Made by a program: the position numbers and the translations under genes. Positions 18,202 to 29,023 of a stretch of DNA of 64,000 bases are shown here, in pieces; position 1 is the first letter of the stretch, and each line of letters starts with the position of its first letter. Origin of the DNA: Deinococcus arcticus (GTDB taxonomy: Bacteria; Deinococcota; Deinococci; Deinococcales; Deinococcaceae); the NCBI RefSeq assembly GCF_003028415.1, contig NZ_PYSV01000003.1:236344-300343 (forward strand), in the 5' to 3' direction. Below the pieces are notes generated by a model. The model was given only the letters and a program-made list of their open reading frames with translations. It was not told the origin of the DNA and made no database searches.

Positions 18202-19356
18202 ATGAGTGAAGGGCTACTGGCGGCATATGAAGCCCAGCTCCCTGCCTTCGAGGGCCTGCGGGAGGCGGCAGTGGCGCACACGGCCCGGTTGATTGCCGAG
18301 GCTGGACTCAATCTTCACCACGTCACGGGCCGGGTGAAAAAACGGCTGAGCCTGGAAGACAAGCTGCGGCGCAAGCCAGGGCGGTATCCCACGCTGGGCG
18401 ACGTGACCGATCTGGTGGCGGTGCGCGTGATCACCTACTTCGAGTCGGACGTGGGGCTGGTGTCGCGCCTGCTTGAAGAGCACCACACCCTGGACTGGGA
18501 CAACTCCATTGACAAGAGCAAGATGCACGACCCGGACCGCTTCGGCTACATGGGCGTGCATTACGTGGTGCAGGTGACGCCGGAGACCCCGGACCTCGGG
18601 GCGTACGCAGGCCTGAAATTCGAGGTGCAGATCCGCTCCATCCTGCAGCACGCCTGGGCCGAGATTGAGCACGACCTGGGTTACAAGAACCGCGAGGCGA
18701 TTCCGCGCGAGGTGCAGCGGCGCTTTTACCGGCTGGCCGGACTGCTGGAAATGGCCGACGAGGAATTCATGGCCCTGCACCGCCTGTCGCGCGACTACGC
18801 TGCCACCCTGCCCCAGCGCGTGCGCGAAGCCCCCGACAGCGTGTTTATTGACGCCGCCAGCATGACCCACCTGCTGGCCCTGCCCCCGGTGCGCGACCTG
18901 GACGCCGAGGTGGCGCGCGAGCTGAATGTGCCGCTGCTGACCGGCTGGAACGACCCCGAGCGCCCGCAGCGGCTGGCCAAGCTGCTGCATTACGTGGGCG
19001 TGCATTCGGTGGGCGCGCTGCACAAGGAACTGCGGCGCCACCAGCGCGAGGTGGTGTGTCTGGCCTCGCTGGTGATGCCCGCGCTGCAGGTGGCCTGGAC
19101 CCCGGCGGGCGGCGCGCGCCCCGGCACCAGCGTGGTGCATTACGCCCTGCTGCGCGCCTGCATGAACCCGGCCCTGAACCCCCACGAGATCGTGGCCCTG
19201 CTGGACCTGAGCGGGGTCCTGAGCAGCGAGCAGCTGGTGCAGGCAGTGCAGGACGCCTACACCCAGACCTGTCCGCCCCAGGCGGGTGTGTCAGGCCCCC
19301 CTGAAGATGAGGCCCGTGCCCCCGCAGCTTCGGGGCCTGACCTGACGGGCGACTGA
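18202..19356 (+). CDS. RelA/SpoT-type (p)ppGpp synthetase domain protein
   Basis: The 384-residue protein has a RelA/SpoT nucleotidyltransferase domain (about residues 20-190) with [35 protein letters not shown] and [22 protein letters not shown]. These are the expected pyrophosphate-transfer and GTP-binding blocks. It lacks the HD hydrolase domain and the TGS/ACT domains of long Rel enzymes. It instead carries a ~190-residue C-terminal domain I cannot place. It is therefore a small alarmone synthetase or relative with an extra module. A TATGCT box ends 8 nt before the ATG. Confidence 0.88.
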   Translation: MSEGLLAAYEAQLPAFEGLREAAVAHTARLIAEAGLNLHHVTGRVKKRLSLEDKLRRKPGRYPTLGDVTDLVAVRVITYFESDVGLVSRLLEEHHTLDWDNSIDKSKMHDPDRFGYMGVHYVVQVTPETPDLGAYAGLKFEVQIRSILQHAWAEIEHDLGYKNREAIPREVQRRFYRLAGLLEMADEEFMALHRLSRDYAATLPQRVREAPDSVFIDAASMTHLLALPPVRDLDAEVARELNVPLLTGWNDPERPQRLAKLLHYVGVHSVGALHKELRRHQREVVCLASLVMPALQVAWTPAGGARPGTSVVHYALLRACMNPALNPHEIVALLDLSGVLSSEQLVQAVQDAYTQTCPPQAGVSGPPEDEARAPAASGPDLTGD

Positions 19357-19448
19357 CATGTTGGGCGCACGCTGAAGGCGACGGAGAAGGGCGCGCGCCG
19401 ACCGTCCTGGTCGGCCCGGCGAGCCCCACGTCAGGGGAGCTTCTGGCC

Positions 19449-20258
19449 ATGAGCCAAGACACGTTCAGTCAGCCGCAAGTCAACACTGTCCTGTCGCCCC
19501 GACCGGTGGACCCCCTCTGGACCGCCCTGCAGCACCATGACCTCCCTCCAGCCCTGCTGCGGCGGCTGGCCCACACGCAGCGCTGGACCCCGGCCCAGAC
19601 CCAGGCGGCGGCGCAGGAGTACCGGCGCTTCGTGTTTCTGGCCGCCACCTGCCCGCACCCGGTCACGCCGTCCCGCGCCGTGGACGAGGTCTGGCACCTG
19701 CACCTGACCTTTACCCGGGACTACTGGGAGTGCCTGACCCCCCTGCTGCCCCGCCCGCTACACCACGAACCCGGCGAGGGCAGCCCGGACGAGGCCGCGC
19801 GCTTTGCCGCGCAGTACGCGCAGACGCTGGATGCCTACGCCGCCGCCTTCGGGCACCCGGCCCCTGAAGAGCTGTGGCCGCGCCCCCGGCCCATGGCCGC
19901 CCGCGCCCCGGCGGCGCCCGCGCGCCGCACCCTGGGCCGTGTCCACCTGGGGGCGCTGGGCCTCGCCACAGTGGCCGCCCTGGTGGCCGGCATGACCTTC
20001 GCCTGGAGCGCAGCCGCGCTGTGGATCGCCCTGGGGGTCTTTGTGGTGGCCCTGCTGCTGGCGCGCAGCGCCGCGCGCCCCGGGCCCCGCCGGGTGTCCG
20101 GCGCGGGGCGCCGCGATGATGGCGGCGCGGCCCTGCTGAGCATGGGCGCCCTCTCGGGCAGCGACGACTGCGACCACGGCGGCAGCAGTGACAGCGGCGC
20201 GAGCGGTGGCGGCGACAGTGGTGGCAGCAGCTGCGGCGGAGGCGGCTGCGGCAGCTGA
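19449..20258 (+). CDS. DUF1399/glycine-rich-domain-like protein with TM pair and Cys/Gly/Ser tail
   Basis: The 269-residue protein has three parts. The N-terminal soluble domain (to ~150) contains SRAVDEVWHLHLTFTRDYWE, matching the glycine-rich domain protein (DUF1399) signature with conserved Trp-His. Two hydrophobic helices (about 165-205) follow. The tail, from ~225, is Gly/Ser/Asp-rich with scattered cysteines and ends in repeated Gly-Gly and Cys. Function is unknown. AGGGGAG about 10 nt upstream of the ATG is a good ribosome binding site. The tail is unusual and might be a metal- or surface-binding segment. Confidence 0.78.
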   Translation: MSQDTFSQPQVNTVLSPRPVDPLWTALQHHDLPPALLRRLAHTQRWTPAQTQAAAQEYRRFVFLAATCPHPVTPSRAVDEVWHLHLTFTRDYWECLTPLLPRPLHHEPGEGSPDEAARFAAQYAQTLDAYAAAFGHPAPEELWPRPRPMAARAPAAPARRTLGRVHLGALGLATVAALVAGMTFAWSAAALWIALGVFVVALLLARSAARPGPRRVSGAGRRDDGGAALLSMGALSGSDDCDHGGSSDSGASGGGDSGGSSCGGGGCGS

Positions 20259-20326
20259 GCCACACCCCCGGCTGTGGCTGTGGCTGTGGCGGCGCCGCTT
20301 CTTCCTCACTGTGTTCAGGAGGCGCT

Positions 20327-20821
20327 ATGGCCCCGCTTGCTCCCACAGTGCTGCGGCTGGTCGCGCTGCTCGCCCTGATCCTCGTGCTGCTCCTCCTGAA
20401 ATTGTTCCGACCTGAGGCACTCGCAGCGCTGGAGAGCAGAGCAGGACATGGACGGAACCCGTTTTTCTCCTGCTCGCTCTGCGAAGCAGCTCTCCCAGTC
20501 CGCTTGAATGGAATCGTTTGCGGAAACGATTCCATCGGAGTCCGCGTAATACGGACGGCCGTCCATTTGCGTCACATCCGGGAAGAAGGGGGATGTTCCC
20601 CGCCTTCGGCTGGGGGCGGTCCAATTTCCCGAAATCCGTCTCTTTTCCTGCTCTGCTGTGCAGCGCTGCGCGTCCCTCCGGTCGGAAACATTCCGTCATG
20701 TGTTCCGGAATGTTTCGGAACTCGTAGAAGTCAGCGTGCCAGCACTGTAGAGGTCAGCGGGTGGCCAGACATCGTTCAGGACGCCGGGCCCGCTCAGCCG
20801 CTGTGCCAGCCCCTGCTGTGA
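20327..20821 (+). CDS. Small membrane-protein gene running into a repeat (possibly truncated)
   Basis: AGGAGG (20317-20322) sits 4 nt before an ATG that opens MAPLAPTVLRLVALLALIL, a plausible membrane helix. From about codon 26 the frame enters the non-coding repeat cluster that starts near 20401. It continues for a further ~140 codons of Cys/Pro/Arg-rich residues that look like translated repeat. The likely reading is a real small membrane protein whose natural C-terminus was replaced when a repeat inserted. The strong ribosome binding site is the main support. The extended product may not be functional. Confidence 0.4.
   Translation: MAPLAPTVLRLVALLALILVLLLLKLFRPEALAALESRAGHGRNPFFSCSLCEAALPVRLNGIVCGNDSIGVRVIRTAVHLRHIREEGGCSPPSAGGGPISRNPSLFLLCCAALRVPPVGNIPSCVPECFGTRRSQRASTVEVSGWPDIVQDAGPAQPLCQPLL
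20401..20535. repeat. Inverted and partial copies of the small repeat, with a 12-bp hairpin
   Basis: Segment 20401-20446 is the reverse complement of the right part of the small repeat family (TCCTGCTCTGCT...CGAGTGCC...GGTCGGAAC in the other strand). Segment 20452-20505 is another diverged piece (CTCCTGCTCGCTCTGCGAAG). At its right end, 20508-20519 and 20524-20535 form perfect inverted arms (ATGGAATCGTTT / AAACGATTCCAT) around GCGG. Confidence 0.6.
20549..20724 (+). repeat. Dispersed small non-coding repeat, copy A
   Basis: About 176 bp starting ATACGGACGGCCGTCCATTT and ending TGTTTCGGAACTCG. It aligns by eye along its whole length with copies at 40264-40420 and 60981-61140. All share the blocks ACATCCGGGAAGAA, TCCTGCTCTGCT, GTCCCTCCGG and GGAAC/AAGTCG. 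No protein is encoded. Deinococcus genomes are known to carry mosaic small non-coding repeats of this size. Confidence 0.8.
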
Positions 20822-20936
20822 AACTGTGCCTGTCCGGAAGGCGCAGCCCGGTTCATCGCCCTGTTGAGCCGGTTTGCCCCACTGGGCAGCAGCGGGCGCC
20901 GATGCCGGCCTCCCTCTTCACACCCAGGGCTCTGCC

Positions 20937-22157
20937 CTAGCTCAGCTTGGCCTTGAATTCCTGGTAGCCGAAGGTCTTGACGCGCTCGTAGGTGCCGTCC
21001 AGGCGCAGAATGCCAATGTCCGGGTGCTTGACTCCGTTGAAGAAGGTGGTCTTGACCATGGTGTAGTGGATCATGTCGTCAAAGACCACACGGTCGCCCA
21101 CCGACAGGGGCGCCGGAAACACGTATTCGCCCACCACGTCGCCGGCCAGACAGGTGGTGCCGCCAATCAGGTAGGCGTGGCCGGGGGGCGCGTCCACAGC
21201 TTCGCGGTGGTCGTGTTCAGGCGGGTCACCGGCGCCCAGAATGCGCGGGCGGTAGGGCATTTCCAGCACGTCCGGCATGTGCGCCGAGACCGAGATATCC
21301 AGCAGCGCGGCGTCCTTGACGTTGTGCACCACGTCCAGCACGCTGCTGACCAGCCAGCCGGTCTGCCAGCCAAAGGCGCTGCCGGGTTCCAGAATCACAT
21401 GCACGCCCCACTTTTCCCGGAAGGCGCGCACCACCCGGATCAGGCGGACGATGTCGTAGCCCTCGCGGGTCATCAGGTGGCCGCCGCCAAAGTTGACCCA
21501 CTTCACCTGCCGCAGTACGTCCCCGAAATTGCGTTCCAGCACCTCCAGGGTGCGCTCCAGCGTGTCACTGTCCTTTTCGCACAGGGTATGAAAGTGCAGG
21601 CCGTCCACGCCGTCCATGAGGTCGGCGCGGAATTCACGCCGGGTCACGCCCAGGCGCGAAAAGGGCCCGGCGGGGTTGTACAGGTCCGTTTCCACCTCGG
21701 CGTATTCGGGGTTCACGCGGATGCCCACATGCACCGTTTTTCCGGCGGCGCGCGCAGCGTCCACCTGCGGCCTGAAGCGCTGCCACTGCGAGAACGAGTT
21801 AAACACGAGGTGATCGGCCAGCTCCAGGATGCGGGGAAACTCCTCGTCGCTGTAGGCGGGGGCGTACACATGCACCTCGCCCTGCATTTCCTCGTGCGCC
21901 AGCAGGGCCTCGTTCAGACTGCTGGCAGTGGCGCCGGTAATGCCGTATTCGCGCAGCAGAGGAAAGGCGGACCACATCGAAAAGCCCTTGAACGCCACGA
22001 TAATCTGCGCGCCGCTCTCGCGCTGCACCTGCGAGATCAGGGCGAGGTTGCGGCGCAGGCGGGATTCGTCCAGCACGAAGGCCGGGCTGGGAATGGCCGC
22101 GAAATCCACAGAGGCCGCCGGGGTCACCGCCGGCAGGGAAAGATCAGAAGCCGTCAT
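20937..22157 (-). CDS. nspC: Carboxynorspermidine/carboxyspermidine decarboxylase NspC
   Basis: NspC is a fold III, PLP-dependent decarboxylase that makes norspermidine or spermidine from the carboxy- precursor. The 406-residue protein shows IPSPAFVLDESRLRRNL, the PLP-lysine block VAFKGFSMWSAFP, FHTLCEKDSD, VNFGGGHLMTREGYD, EPGSAFGW, and the cofactor/active-site Cys region GGTTCLAGD. The start at 22157 is supported by TACCCT ending 7 nt upstream. The partner carboxyspermidine dehydrogenase is not in the window. The gene stands alone next to the repeat cluster. Confidence 0.95.
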   Translation of the reverse strand: MTASDLSLPAVTPAASVDFAAIPSPAFVLDESRLRRNLALISQVQRESGAQIIVAFKGFSMWSAFPLLREYGITGATASSLNEALLAHEEMQGEVHVYAPAYSDEEFPRILELADHLVFNSFSQWQRFRPQVDAARAAGKTVHVGIRVNPEYAEVETDLYNPAGPFSRLGVTRREFRADLMDGVDGLHFHTLCEKDSDTLERTLEVLERNFGDVLRQVKWVNFGGGHLMTREGYDIVRLIRVVRAFREKWGVHVILEPGSAFGWQTGWLVSSVLDVVHNVKDAALLDISVSAHMPDVLEMPYRPRILGAGDPPEHDHREAVDAPPGHAYLIGGTTCLAGDVVGEYVFPAPLSVGDRVVFDDMIHYTMVKTTFFNGVKHPDIGILRLDGTYERVKTFGYQEFKAKLS

Positions 22158-22235
22158 GAGGCACAGGGTAGCGGGTTGGGCACCCTGCACAGAGTGCCCT
22201 GCTCCTTTCTGGGTTGCGCCTGACTTGCGCCTTGC

Positions 22236-22730
22236 CTACTTGAGCACCTTGAAGCTCTTGACAAACGCGGCGTTCACGGGCGCCAGCTGGCCTTCCTGGC
22301 CCTGACGGCTGGTGGCGGTCACCAGGTAAGCCCGGTTGCCCTTCACGGCGTAGGTGGCGATGAAGTACAGCTTGTACTGGCCCTGACGCCCGGTGTAGAC
22401 CAGCTGGTTGCCCTTCAAACCGCCCAGGGTCATCGCCTGCGTCTTGACAATCTTGCCGTCGGTAATCAGCTGCCCAATCTGCTTGACGCTCAGGGCGTGG
22501 TACTGCGCCTGCGTCATGCCGGCCGGGAGGGGCTGCACGATCACGTTGATGTTGGAAGCAAAGCCGCCCTCGGGCTTGGCGGCAAAGACCACCGCCGTGC
22601 CGGGGTAAGACCCCTGCTGCCAGCCCGACGGCACCGTGGCCGAAAAGGCGCCGGACGGGTCCTTGTAGGTGGCGGCGTGGGCGGTGCTGGAGAGCAGCAG
22701 CAGGGCCAGCAGTCGGCGTGCAGGGGTCAT
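22236..22730 (-). CDS. Secreted PsbP/DcrB-like hypothetical protein
   Basis: The 164-residue protein has a signal peptide (MTPARRLLALLLLSSTAHA) followed by ATYKDPSGAFSATVPSGWQ, a pattern seen in PsbP/MOG1/DcrB-like domains. Repeated beta strands such as ASNINVIVQPLPAGMTQ and NQLVYTGRQGQYKLYFIATYAV complete it. Such domains often occur in extracytoplasmic proteins of unknown role. TAGGCT ends 6 nt before the ATG (leaderless type), so it has its own promoter although it follows comB in the same direction. Confidence 0.8.
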   Translation of the reverse strand: MTPARRLLALLLLSSTAHAATYKDPSGAFSATVPSGWQQGSYPGTAVVFAAKPEGGFASNINVIVQPLPAGMTQAQYHALSVKQIGQLITDGKIVKTQAMTLGGLKGNQLVYTGRQGQYKLYFIATYAVKGNRAYLVTATSRQGQEGQLAPVNAAFVKSFKVLK

Positions 22731-22786
22731 GCCTGCAGCCTAGGGGACGGGGCGGGGCAGGGATACCGGGGCAGCGGCCCTGATCC

Positions 22787-23515
22787 TTAACCTGCCGTAA
22801 ATCTCAGGGTGCCTTCGGGGGCGCCCTCGCCGGGCACCAGCGCCGGCACCAGCGTGCTGGTGCTCAGACCGGCGGCAAAGCGCACGTCCTCGCCCAGGCC
22901 CAGGCGGCTCAGGTGCTGGCCGTGGCCGCTGCTGCTCAGGGCCTCCAGGGGGTTACCGCCGTTGCGCCGCACGGTCAGGGCGATGCGGGCGCCGTCGTCC
23001 ACGGTGAATTCACCCATGGCCAGCAGGTATTCAGCCAGCACGCCGGCGGCATACACGTCTTCCAGGCCCACGTGGCCGTCGGTGCCCGCGCACACGATGG
23101 CAATTTCCTCGGTGGCCGCAGCGCGTGCGCGCCGGGCAGCGGCGTGGGCGTTGGTCAGGGCGGCCAGAAAGATGTGCTTGCCCGTCTGGGCGGCGGTATG
23201 CGCCGCGCCGGTGCCGTTGGTGGTGTTCATGACGACCGTTTTGCCGGTGAAGTTCTGGCCGGCCGCTTCTGCCGGACTGTTGCCGAAATCGAAGCCCGGG
23301 ATGGGCAGGCCCCCGCGCTCGCCGCCCAGCACGTAGGGCCCGCCCTCCTCGCCGCCGCGCAGGGCCAGGGCCACCTCCGGGGTGGCGGTCAGCAGCAGGG
23401 CGTCGGCGCCGCGTTCCAGGTAGGTCACGGCGGTGGTGGTGGCGCGCAGCACGTCCACCACCACCACCACGTCGGGGTAGGTGCCGTGCGGCAGCAGGTC
23501 AACGCGCAGGCGCAT
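22787..23515 (-). CDS. comB: 2-phosphosulfolactate phosphatase family protein (ComB)
   Basis: The 242-residue protein matches the ComB family: [63 protein letters not shown] and [17 protein letters not shown]. ComB removes phosphate from 2-phosphosulfolactate in coenzyme M synthesis in archaea. In bacteria without coenzyme M the role is unclear, possibly sulfolactate metabolism. It starts 3 bp after the rpe stop and is surely co-transcribed with it. No other sulfolactate gene is nearby, so substrate is uncertain. Confidence 0.9.
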   Translation of the reverse strand: MRLRVDLLPHGTYPDVVVVVDVLRATTTAVTYLERGADALLLTATPEVALALRGGEEGGPYVLGGERGGLPIPGFDFGNSPAEAAGQNFTGKTVVMNTTNGTGAAHTAAQTGKHIFLAALTNAHAAARRARAAATEEIAIVCAGTDGHVGLEDVYAAGVLAEYLLAMGEFTVDDGARIALTVRRNGGNPLEALSSSGHGQHLSRLGLGEDVRFAAGLSTSTLVPALVPGEGAPEGTLRFTAG

Positions 23516-23518
23516 GGC

Positions 23519-24193
23519 TTACTTCAGCGCCTCGCGCAGGCGGTCAAGCCCCGCCGCCGCGCCGTCCCGGCCGTAGACCGCGCTGCCCGCCACCAGATTG
23601 CTGGCCCCGGCGTGCACAGCGGCGCGGGCGTTGGCCGCTCCCACGCCGCCGTCCACCTGCAGCTCGGCCGGGCTGCCCAGTTCATCCAGCCAGCGGCGCA
23701 CGGTGCGAATGCGCTCCAGGCTCTGCGGAATGAACTTCTGGCCGCCAAAACCTGGGTTCACGCTCATGATCAGCACAAGGTCCACCTCTGCCAGCACGGG
23801 GCGCAGGGTCTCCAGCGGCGTGCCGGGGTTCAGGGTCACGCCCGCCTTCTTGCCCAGTTCCTTGATCTGCTGCACCGCGCGGTGAATGTGCGCGGTGGCC
23901 TCTACATGCACGGTCAGGCCGTCGGCGCCCGCTGCGGCGAAATCTTTCAGGTAGCGTTCGGGGCGCTCAATCATCAGGTGCACGTCCATGAACAGGGGGC
24001 TCGCGGCGCGCGCAGCAGCCAGGATGGGCAGCCCAAAGGAGATGTTGGGCACAAATTGCCCGTCCATCACGTCCACATGCGCCCAATCGGCACTTTGGAT
24101 GGCGCGCAGTTCCTCGCCCAGGCGGGCAAAGTCACAGGCGAGGATGCTCGGCGCGAGCTTGACGCGGCGGGCAGCAGGGTCGGGCGTGGTCAC
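23519..24193 (-). CDS. rpe: Ribulose-phosphate 3-epimerase
   Basis: Rpe interconverts ribulose-5-phosphate and xylulose-5-phosphate in the pentose phosphate pathway. The 224-residue TIM barrel shows KLAPSILACDFARLGEE, HVDVMDGQFVPNISFG, MDVHLMIERPERY, MSVNPGFGGQKFIP and QVDGGVG, with the metal-binding His/Asp set intact. The start is GTG at 24193, with TAGAAT ending 6 nt upstream, a leaderless arrangement. It is the first gene of an rpe-comB pair. Confidence 0.97.
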   Translation of the reverse strand: MTTPDPAARRVKLAPSILACDFARLGEELRAIQSADWAHVDVMDGQFVPNISFGLPILAAARAASPLFMDVHLMIERPERYLKDFAAAGADGLTVHVEATAHIHRAVQQIKELGKKAGVTLNPGTPLETLRPVLAEVDLVLIMSVNPGFGGQKFIPQSLERIRTVRRWLDELGSPAELQVDGGVGAANARAAVHAGASNLVAGSAVYGRDGAAAGLDRLREALK

Positions 24194-24344
24194 CCCAGAA
24201 TTCTAACAGTTCTTACGTTGTGCAGAGGCAGATTTTCTGGGCCAATTTTCCCCAGAGCGAAACCAGCGGGCCAGCCAGCTCCATGGTCCAAACGCCCGTT
24301 AGGCGGCGCGTGGCATCATGAAGCGCGAACGGAGGCACCCACCC

Positions 24345-26476
<2,132 letters not shown>

Positions 26477-26480
<4 letters not shown>

Positions 26481-26770
26481 GCGGGGGCCCCACACCCCGG
26501 CAGCCATGGCGGATGGCGGGCTGGGTGGGCCTGGGGCTGGGCCTGAGTGGCCTGCTGATCGGCGGCCTGCTGGCCCTGCCCGGGCTGGGGCTGGGCTTCC
26601 TGCTGGTGCTGTCGGGGGGCGGCCCGGAGGCCCTGAACGACGCGCCGGACGCAGGCCCGGCCCTGCTGCTGGCGGCTTTCGCATTCTGGCTGACAGTGGC
26701 CGGGGTGGCCTGCCTGATCCTCTCCCGCTGGCTTGACCCGCTGGTGAAACCGGCGCCGGACGGGCCCTGA
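26477..26770 (+). CDS. Small membrane protein between mcm and meaB
   Basis: The 97-residue frame starts at a GTG that overlaps the mcm stop (GTGA) and ends 5 bp before meaB. It has about three hydrophobic segments (residues ~13-33, 38-46 and 62-82) with Gly/Leu-rich sequence. I recognise no family. Tight coupling on both sides supports a real gene. Why a membrane protein sits between a cytoplasmic mutase and its GTPase chaperone is unknown. Confidence 0.6.
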
Positions 26771-26775
26771 GGCAC

Positions 26776-27738
26776 ATGACCGGGCCCCCGTTCCATCCCC
26801 TGACCTCTTCCCTGCTGTCGGGCCAGCGGCGGGCGCTGGCCCGGGCGATCACGCTGACCGAATCCACCCGCGCCGAGCATGAAGAGAGCGCCCAGACCCT
26901 GCTCTCGGAGGTGCTGCCGCACGCGGGCCGCTCCATTCGCCTGGGCCTGACCGGCGTGCCCGGCGTGGGCAAAAGCACGTTTATCGAGGCGCTGGGCCTG
27001 CGCCTGGCGGAGGCCGGGCACCGGGTGGCCGTGCTGGCGGTGGACCCCAGCAGCGCGCGCACGGGCGGCTCCATCATGGGCGACAAGACGCGCATGCCCC
27101 GGCTGACGGTGCACCCCCAGGCCTTTATTCGCCCCAGTCCGTCAGGCGGCACCCTGGGCGGCGTGGCGCGGCGCACCCGCGAGGCCATCACGCTGTGCGA
27201 GGCCGCTGGCTACGACGTGGTGCTGGTGGAAACGGTCGGCGTGGGCCAGAGCGAAACCCAGGTGGCCGCCATGACCGACCTGTTCGTGCTGCTGACCCTG
27301 CCGAATGCCGGGGACGAGCTGCAGGGCATCAAACGCGGCATCATGGAACTGGCCGACCTGTGCGTGGTGAACAAGGCCGACTCTAATCCCCAGGCGGCGG
27401 TGCGCGCCCAGACAGAACTGCGCACCGCCCTGACCCTGCTGACGCCGCATGACGCGCCGTGGCGCCCGATGGCCCTGCGCGCCTCGGCGCTGACTGGGGA
27501 GGGACTGGCCGAGGTGTGGGCGGCGGTGGAGCGCTACCGGGACACGGTGGACCTGGCGGCCAAGCGCCGCGCCCAGACCGCCGTGTGGTTTGACGAGTTG
27601 CTGCGGGACGCCGCGTGGCGCGCGTTTCAGGCGGGACTGAACCCGGCGCGGCTACACCAGCTGCGCGCCGGGGTGGAAGCCGGGCGCCTGACCGCTGTTC
27701 AGGGCGTGGCGGCGCTGCTGGGTTCGTCTGCCAGCTGA
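26776..27738 (+). CDS. meaB: Methylmalonyl-CoA mutase-associated GTPase MeaB
   Basis: MeaB is a G3E-family P-loop GTPase that loads and protects the cobalamin cofactor of methylmalonyl-CoA mutase. The 320-residue protein shows Walker [31 protein letters not shown], the switch region [24 protein letters not shown] and the NKAD base motif. Linkage to mcm confirms the assignment over other ArgK-like proteins. Its 3' end overlaps the convergent glycosylase gene by 40 bp. Confidence 0.95.
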   Translation: MTGPPFHPLTSSLLSGQRRALARAITLTESTRAEHEESAQTLLSEVLPHAGRSIRLGLTGVPGVGKSTFIEALGLRLAEAGHRVAVLAVDPSSARTGGSIMGDKTRMPRLTVHPQAFIRPSPSGGTLGGVARRTREAITLCEAAGYDVVLVETVGVGQSETQVAAMTDLFVLLTLPNAGDELQGIKRGIMELADLCVVNKADSNPQAAVRAQTELRTALTLLTPHDAPWRPMALRASALTGEGLAEVWAAVERYRDTVDLAAKRRAQTAVWFDELLRDAAWRAFQAGLNPARLHQLRAGVEAGRLTAVQGVAALLGSSAS

Positions 27739-28352
27739 GCGCTGGGCTTGCCGGGCGACACCCACGCGTTGCCCGTGATCAGAAAGCGCCACGGCAACCC
27801 GGCCCCCTGGCGCAGGCCCACGCGGGCGGTGGTGGTGGCCTGCTCGTCTGGCACTGGCTCTCCAGGCACCAGATAGAACCCCGGGCCATCTATCGGCTCG
27901 CCGCGCAGTTCCGGGCCCAGCTGCAGGGCCTGCACCAGCTTGGCGGGGCCGTTGGTCAGGTCCAGGCGGCGCTTCACCGGGCGGCGCTCGCGCATGTGCT
28001 CCTCGCCCAGCAGCGGCTCGGCGGCGCGCACCAGAATGGACGCTGGCACCCCCTGGGGACGGCAGATCACGTTCAGCAGTGGCTGGTCGTACGCCAGATG
28101 AAAGTACACCCGCCCCGGGGGCCCGGCCATCTGGGCCGCCGCGCCGGGCAGGCGGGCGATCACATGGCAGCTGGGATCACGCGGGCAGTCGTAGGCCTCG
28201 GTCTCCACGATGCGGGCGGCCAGCGTCACGCCGTCTGGCAGCACGCGCACCAGCACCGCCCCCAGTAGCGCGCGGGCCACCGCTGGCGGATCACCCGCAA
28301 AAAAACTGGGGGGCAGGGCCTGCTCATGTGGGTAGGCAGGCGCAAGCAGCAT
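27699..28352 (-). CDS. DNA-3-methyladenine glycosylase, AAG/MPG family (first copy)
   Basis: This family removes alkylated purines and hypoxanthine from DNA. The 217-residue protein has [18 protein letters not shown]. Glu52 matches the catalytic Glu125 of human AAG, Tyr54 matches Tyr127, and His63 matches His136. Asn in LLNVIC corresponds to Asn169. [15 protein letters not shown] is the usual C-terminal block. The set looks catalytically complete apart from the second stacking aromatic. The start at 28352 follows a TAAGCT box. A paralogue lies directly upstream at 28415. Confidence 0.92.
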   Translation of the reverse strand: MLLAPAYPHEQALPPSFFAGDPPAVARALLGAVLVRVLPDGVTLAARIVETEAYDCPRDPSCHVIARLPGAAAQMAGPPGRVYFHLAYDQPLLNVICRPQGVPASILVRAAEPLLGEEHMRERRPVKRRLDLTNGPAKLVQALQLGPELRGEPIDGPGFYLVPGEPVPDEQATTTARVGLRQGAGLPWRFLITGNAWVSPGKPSAQLADEPSSAATP

Positions 28353-28414
28353 GCCTGAGCTTACGCAACCGGGCGGCCCAGGCCTTCCAAGCCACCTTGA
28401 CCCTCCATCAACGA

Positions 28415-29023
28415 TCAACCATCCACCAGCGCCATGCTGGGCAGGGCCGGCGACACCCACGGGTTGCCGCGAACCGTAAAGCGCCACGGCAGGGTGCGCC
28501 CTTCCCTGATGCCCACGCGGGCCGTCACGCGCACGGCGGCGTCGTTCAGGGGCCCCTCTGGGGGCAGCAGGTGCAGCCCGGGGCTGTCCACCCGCGTGCC
28601 CGCAATCTGGGCGGGGTTCAGGCCCAGGGCGTACACCAGCTTGGCCGGGCCGTTCGTGAGGTCGCGCTCGCGGGTGACGGGGCGAAAGCCCAGCATCTGC
28701 GCCCGCCCCTCCAGTGGTTCCAGGGCCCGGATCAGCACACTGGCCGGCACCCCCCGGGGCCGGCAGGCGACCTGCAGCAGCGGGTGGCCGTGCGCCGCCC
28801 AGAACAGCCAGTGGCCGGGGGCAATGGCCATCTCGGCGCTGCGGGCGGCATGAAAGCGGCCGGCAGTGCAGGCGGGGTCGCGCGGGCAGTCGTAGGCCTC
28901 GGTTTCGACAATGCGGCCGCTCAGGCGCTCGCCGCTGTTCAGCACCCGCACCAGCGTGGCCCCCAGCAGGCCCCGGGCCACCGGCACCGGGTCGCCGGCA
29001 AAGTGGCGCGGGGGCAGGCTCAC
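28415..29023 (-). CDS. DNA-3-methyladenine glycosylase, AAG/MPG family (divergent second copy)
   Basis: The 202-residue paralogue keeps the catalytic Glu42 and Tyr44 ([12 protein letters not shown]) and the [15 protein letters not shown] block. The position equivalent to human His136 is Thr53 (DPACT), the aromatic strand reads HWLFWAAHGH, and the Asn169 equivalent is Gln (LLQVAC). Base recognition is therefore probably altered. The GTG start overlaps the stop of the upstream membrane-protein gene (GTGA), tying it to the exporter operon. The first copy follows 62 bp downstream. Confidence 0.88.
   Translation of the reverse strand: MSLPPRHFAGDPVPVARGLLGATLVRVLNSGERLSGRIVETEAYDCPRDPACTAGRFHAARSAEMAIAPGHWLFWAAHGHPLLQVACRPRGVPASVLIRALEPLEGRAQMLGFRPVTRERDLTNGPAKLVYALGLNPAQIAGTRVDSPGLHLLPPEGPLNDAAVRVTARVGIREGRTLPWRFTVRGNPWVSPALPSMALVDG

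Noticed and set aside
20541..20821. A genuine C-terminal domain encoded by the repeat cluster
   Set aside because: The same DNA occurs in two other places without an open frame in this phase, so the residues are most likely translated repeat.
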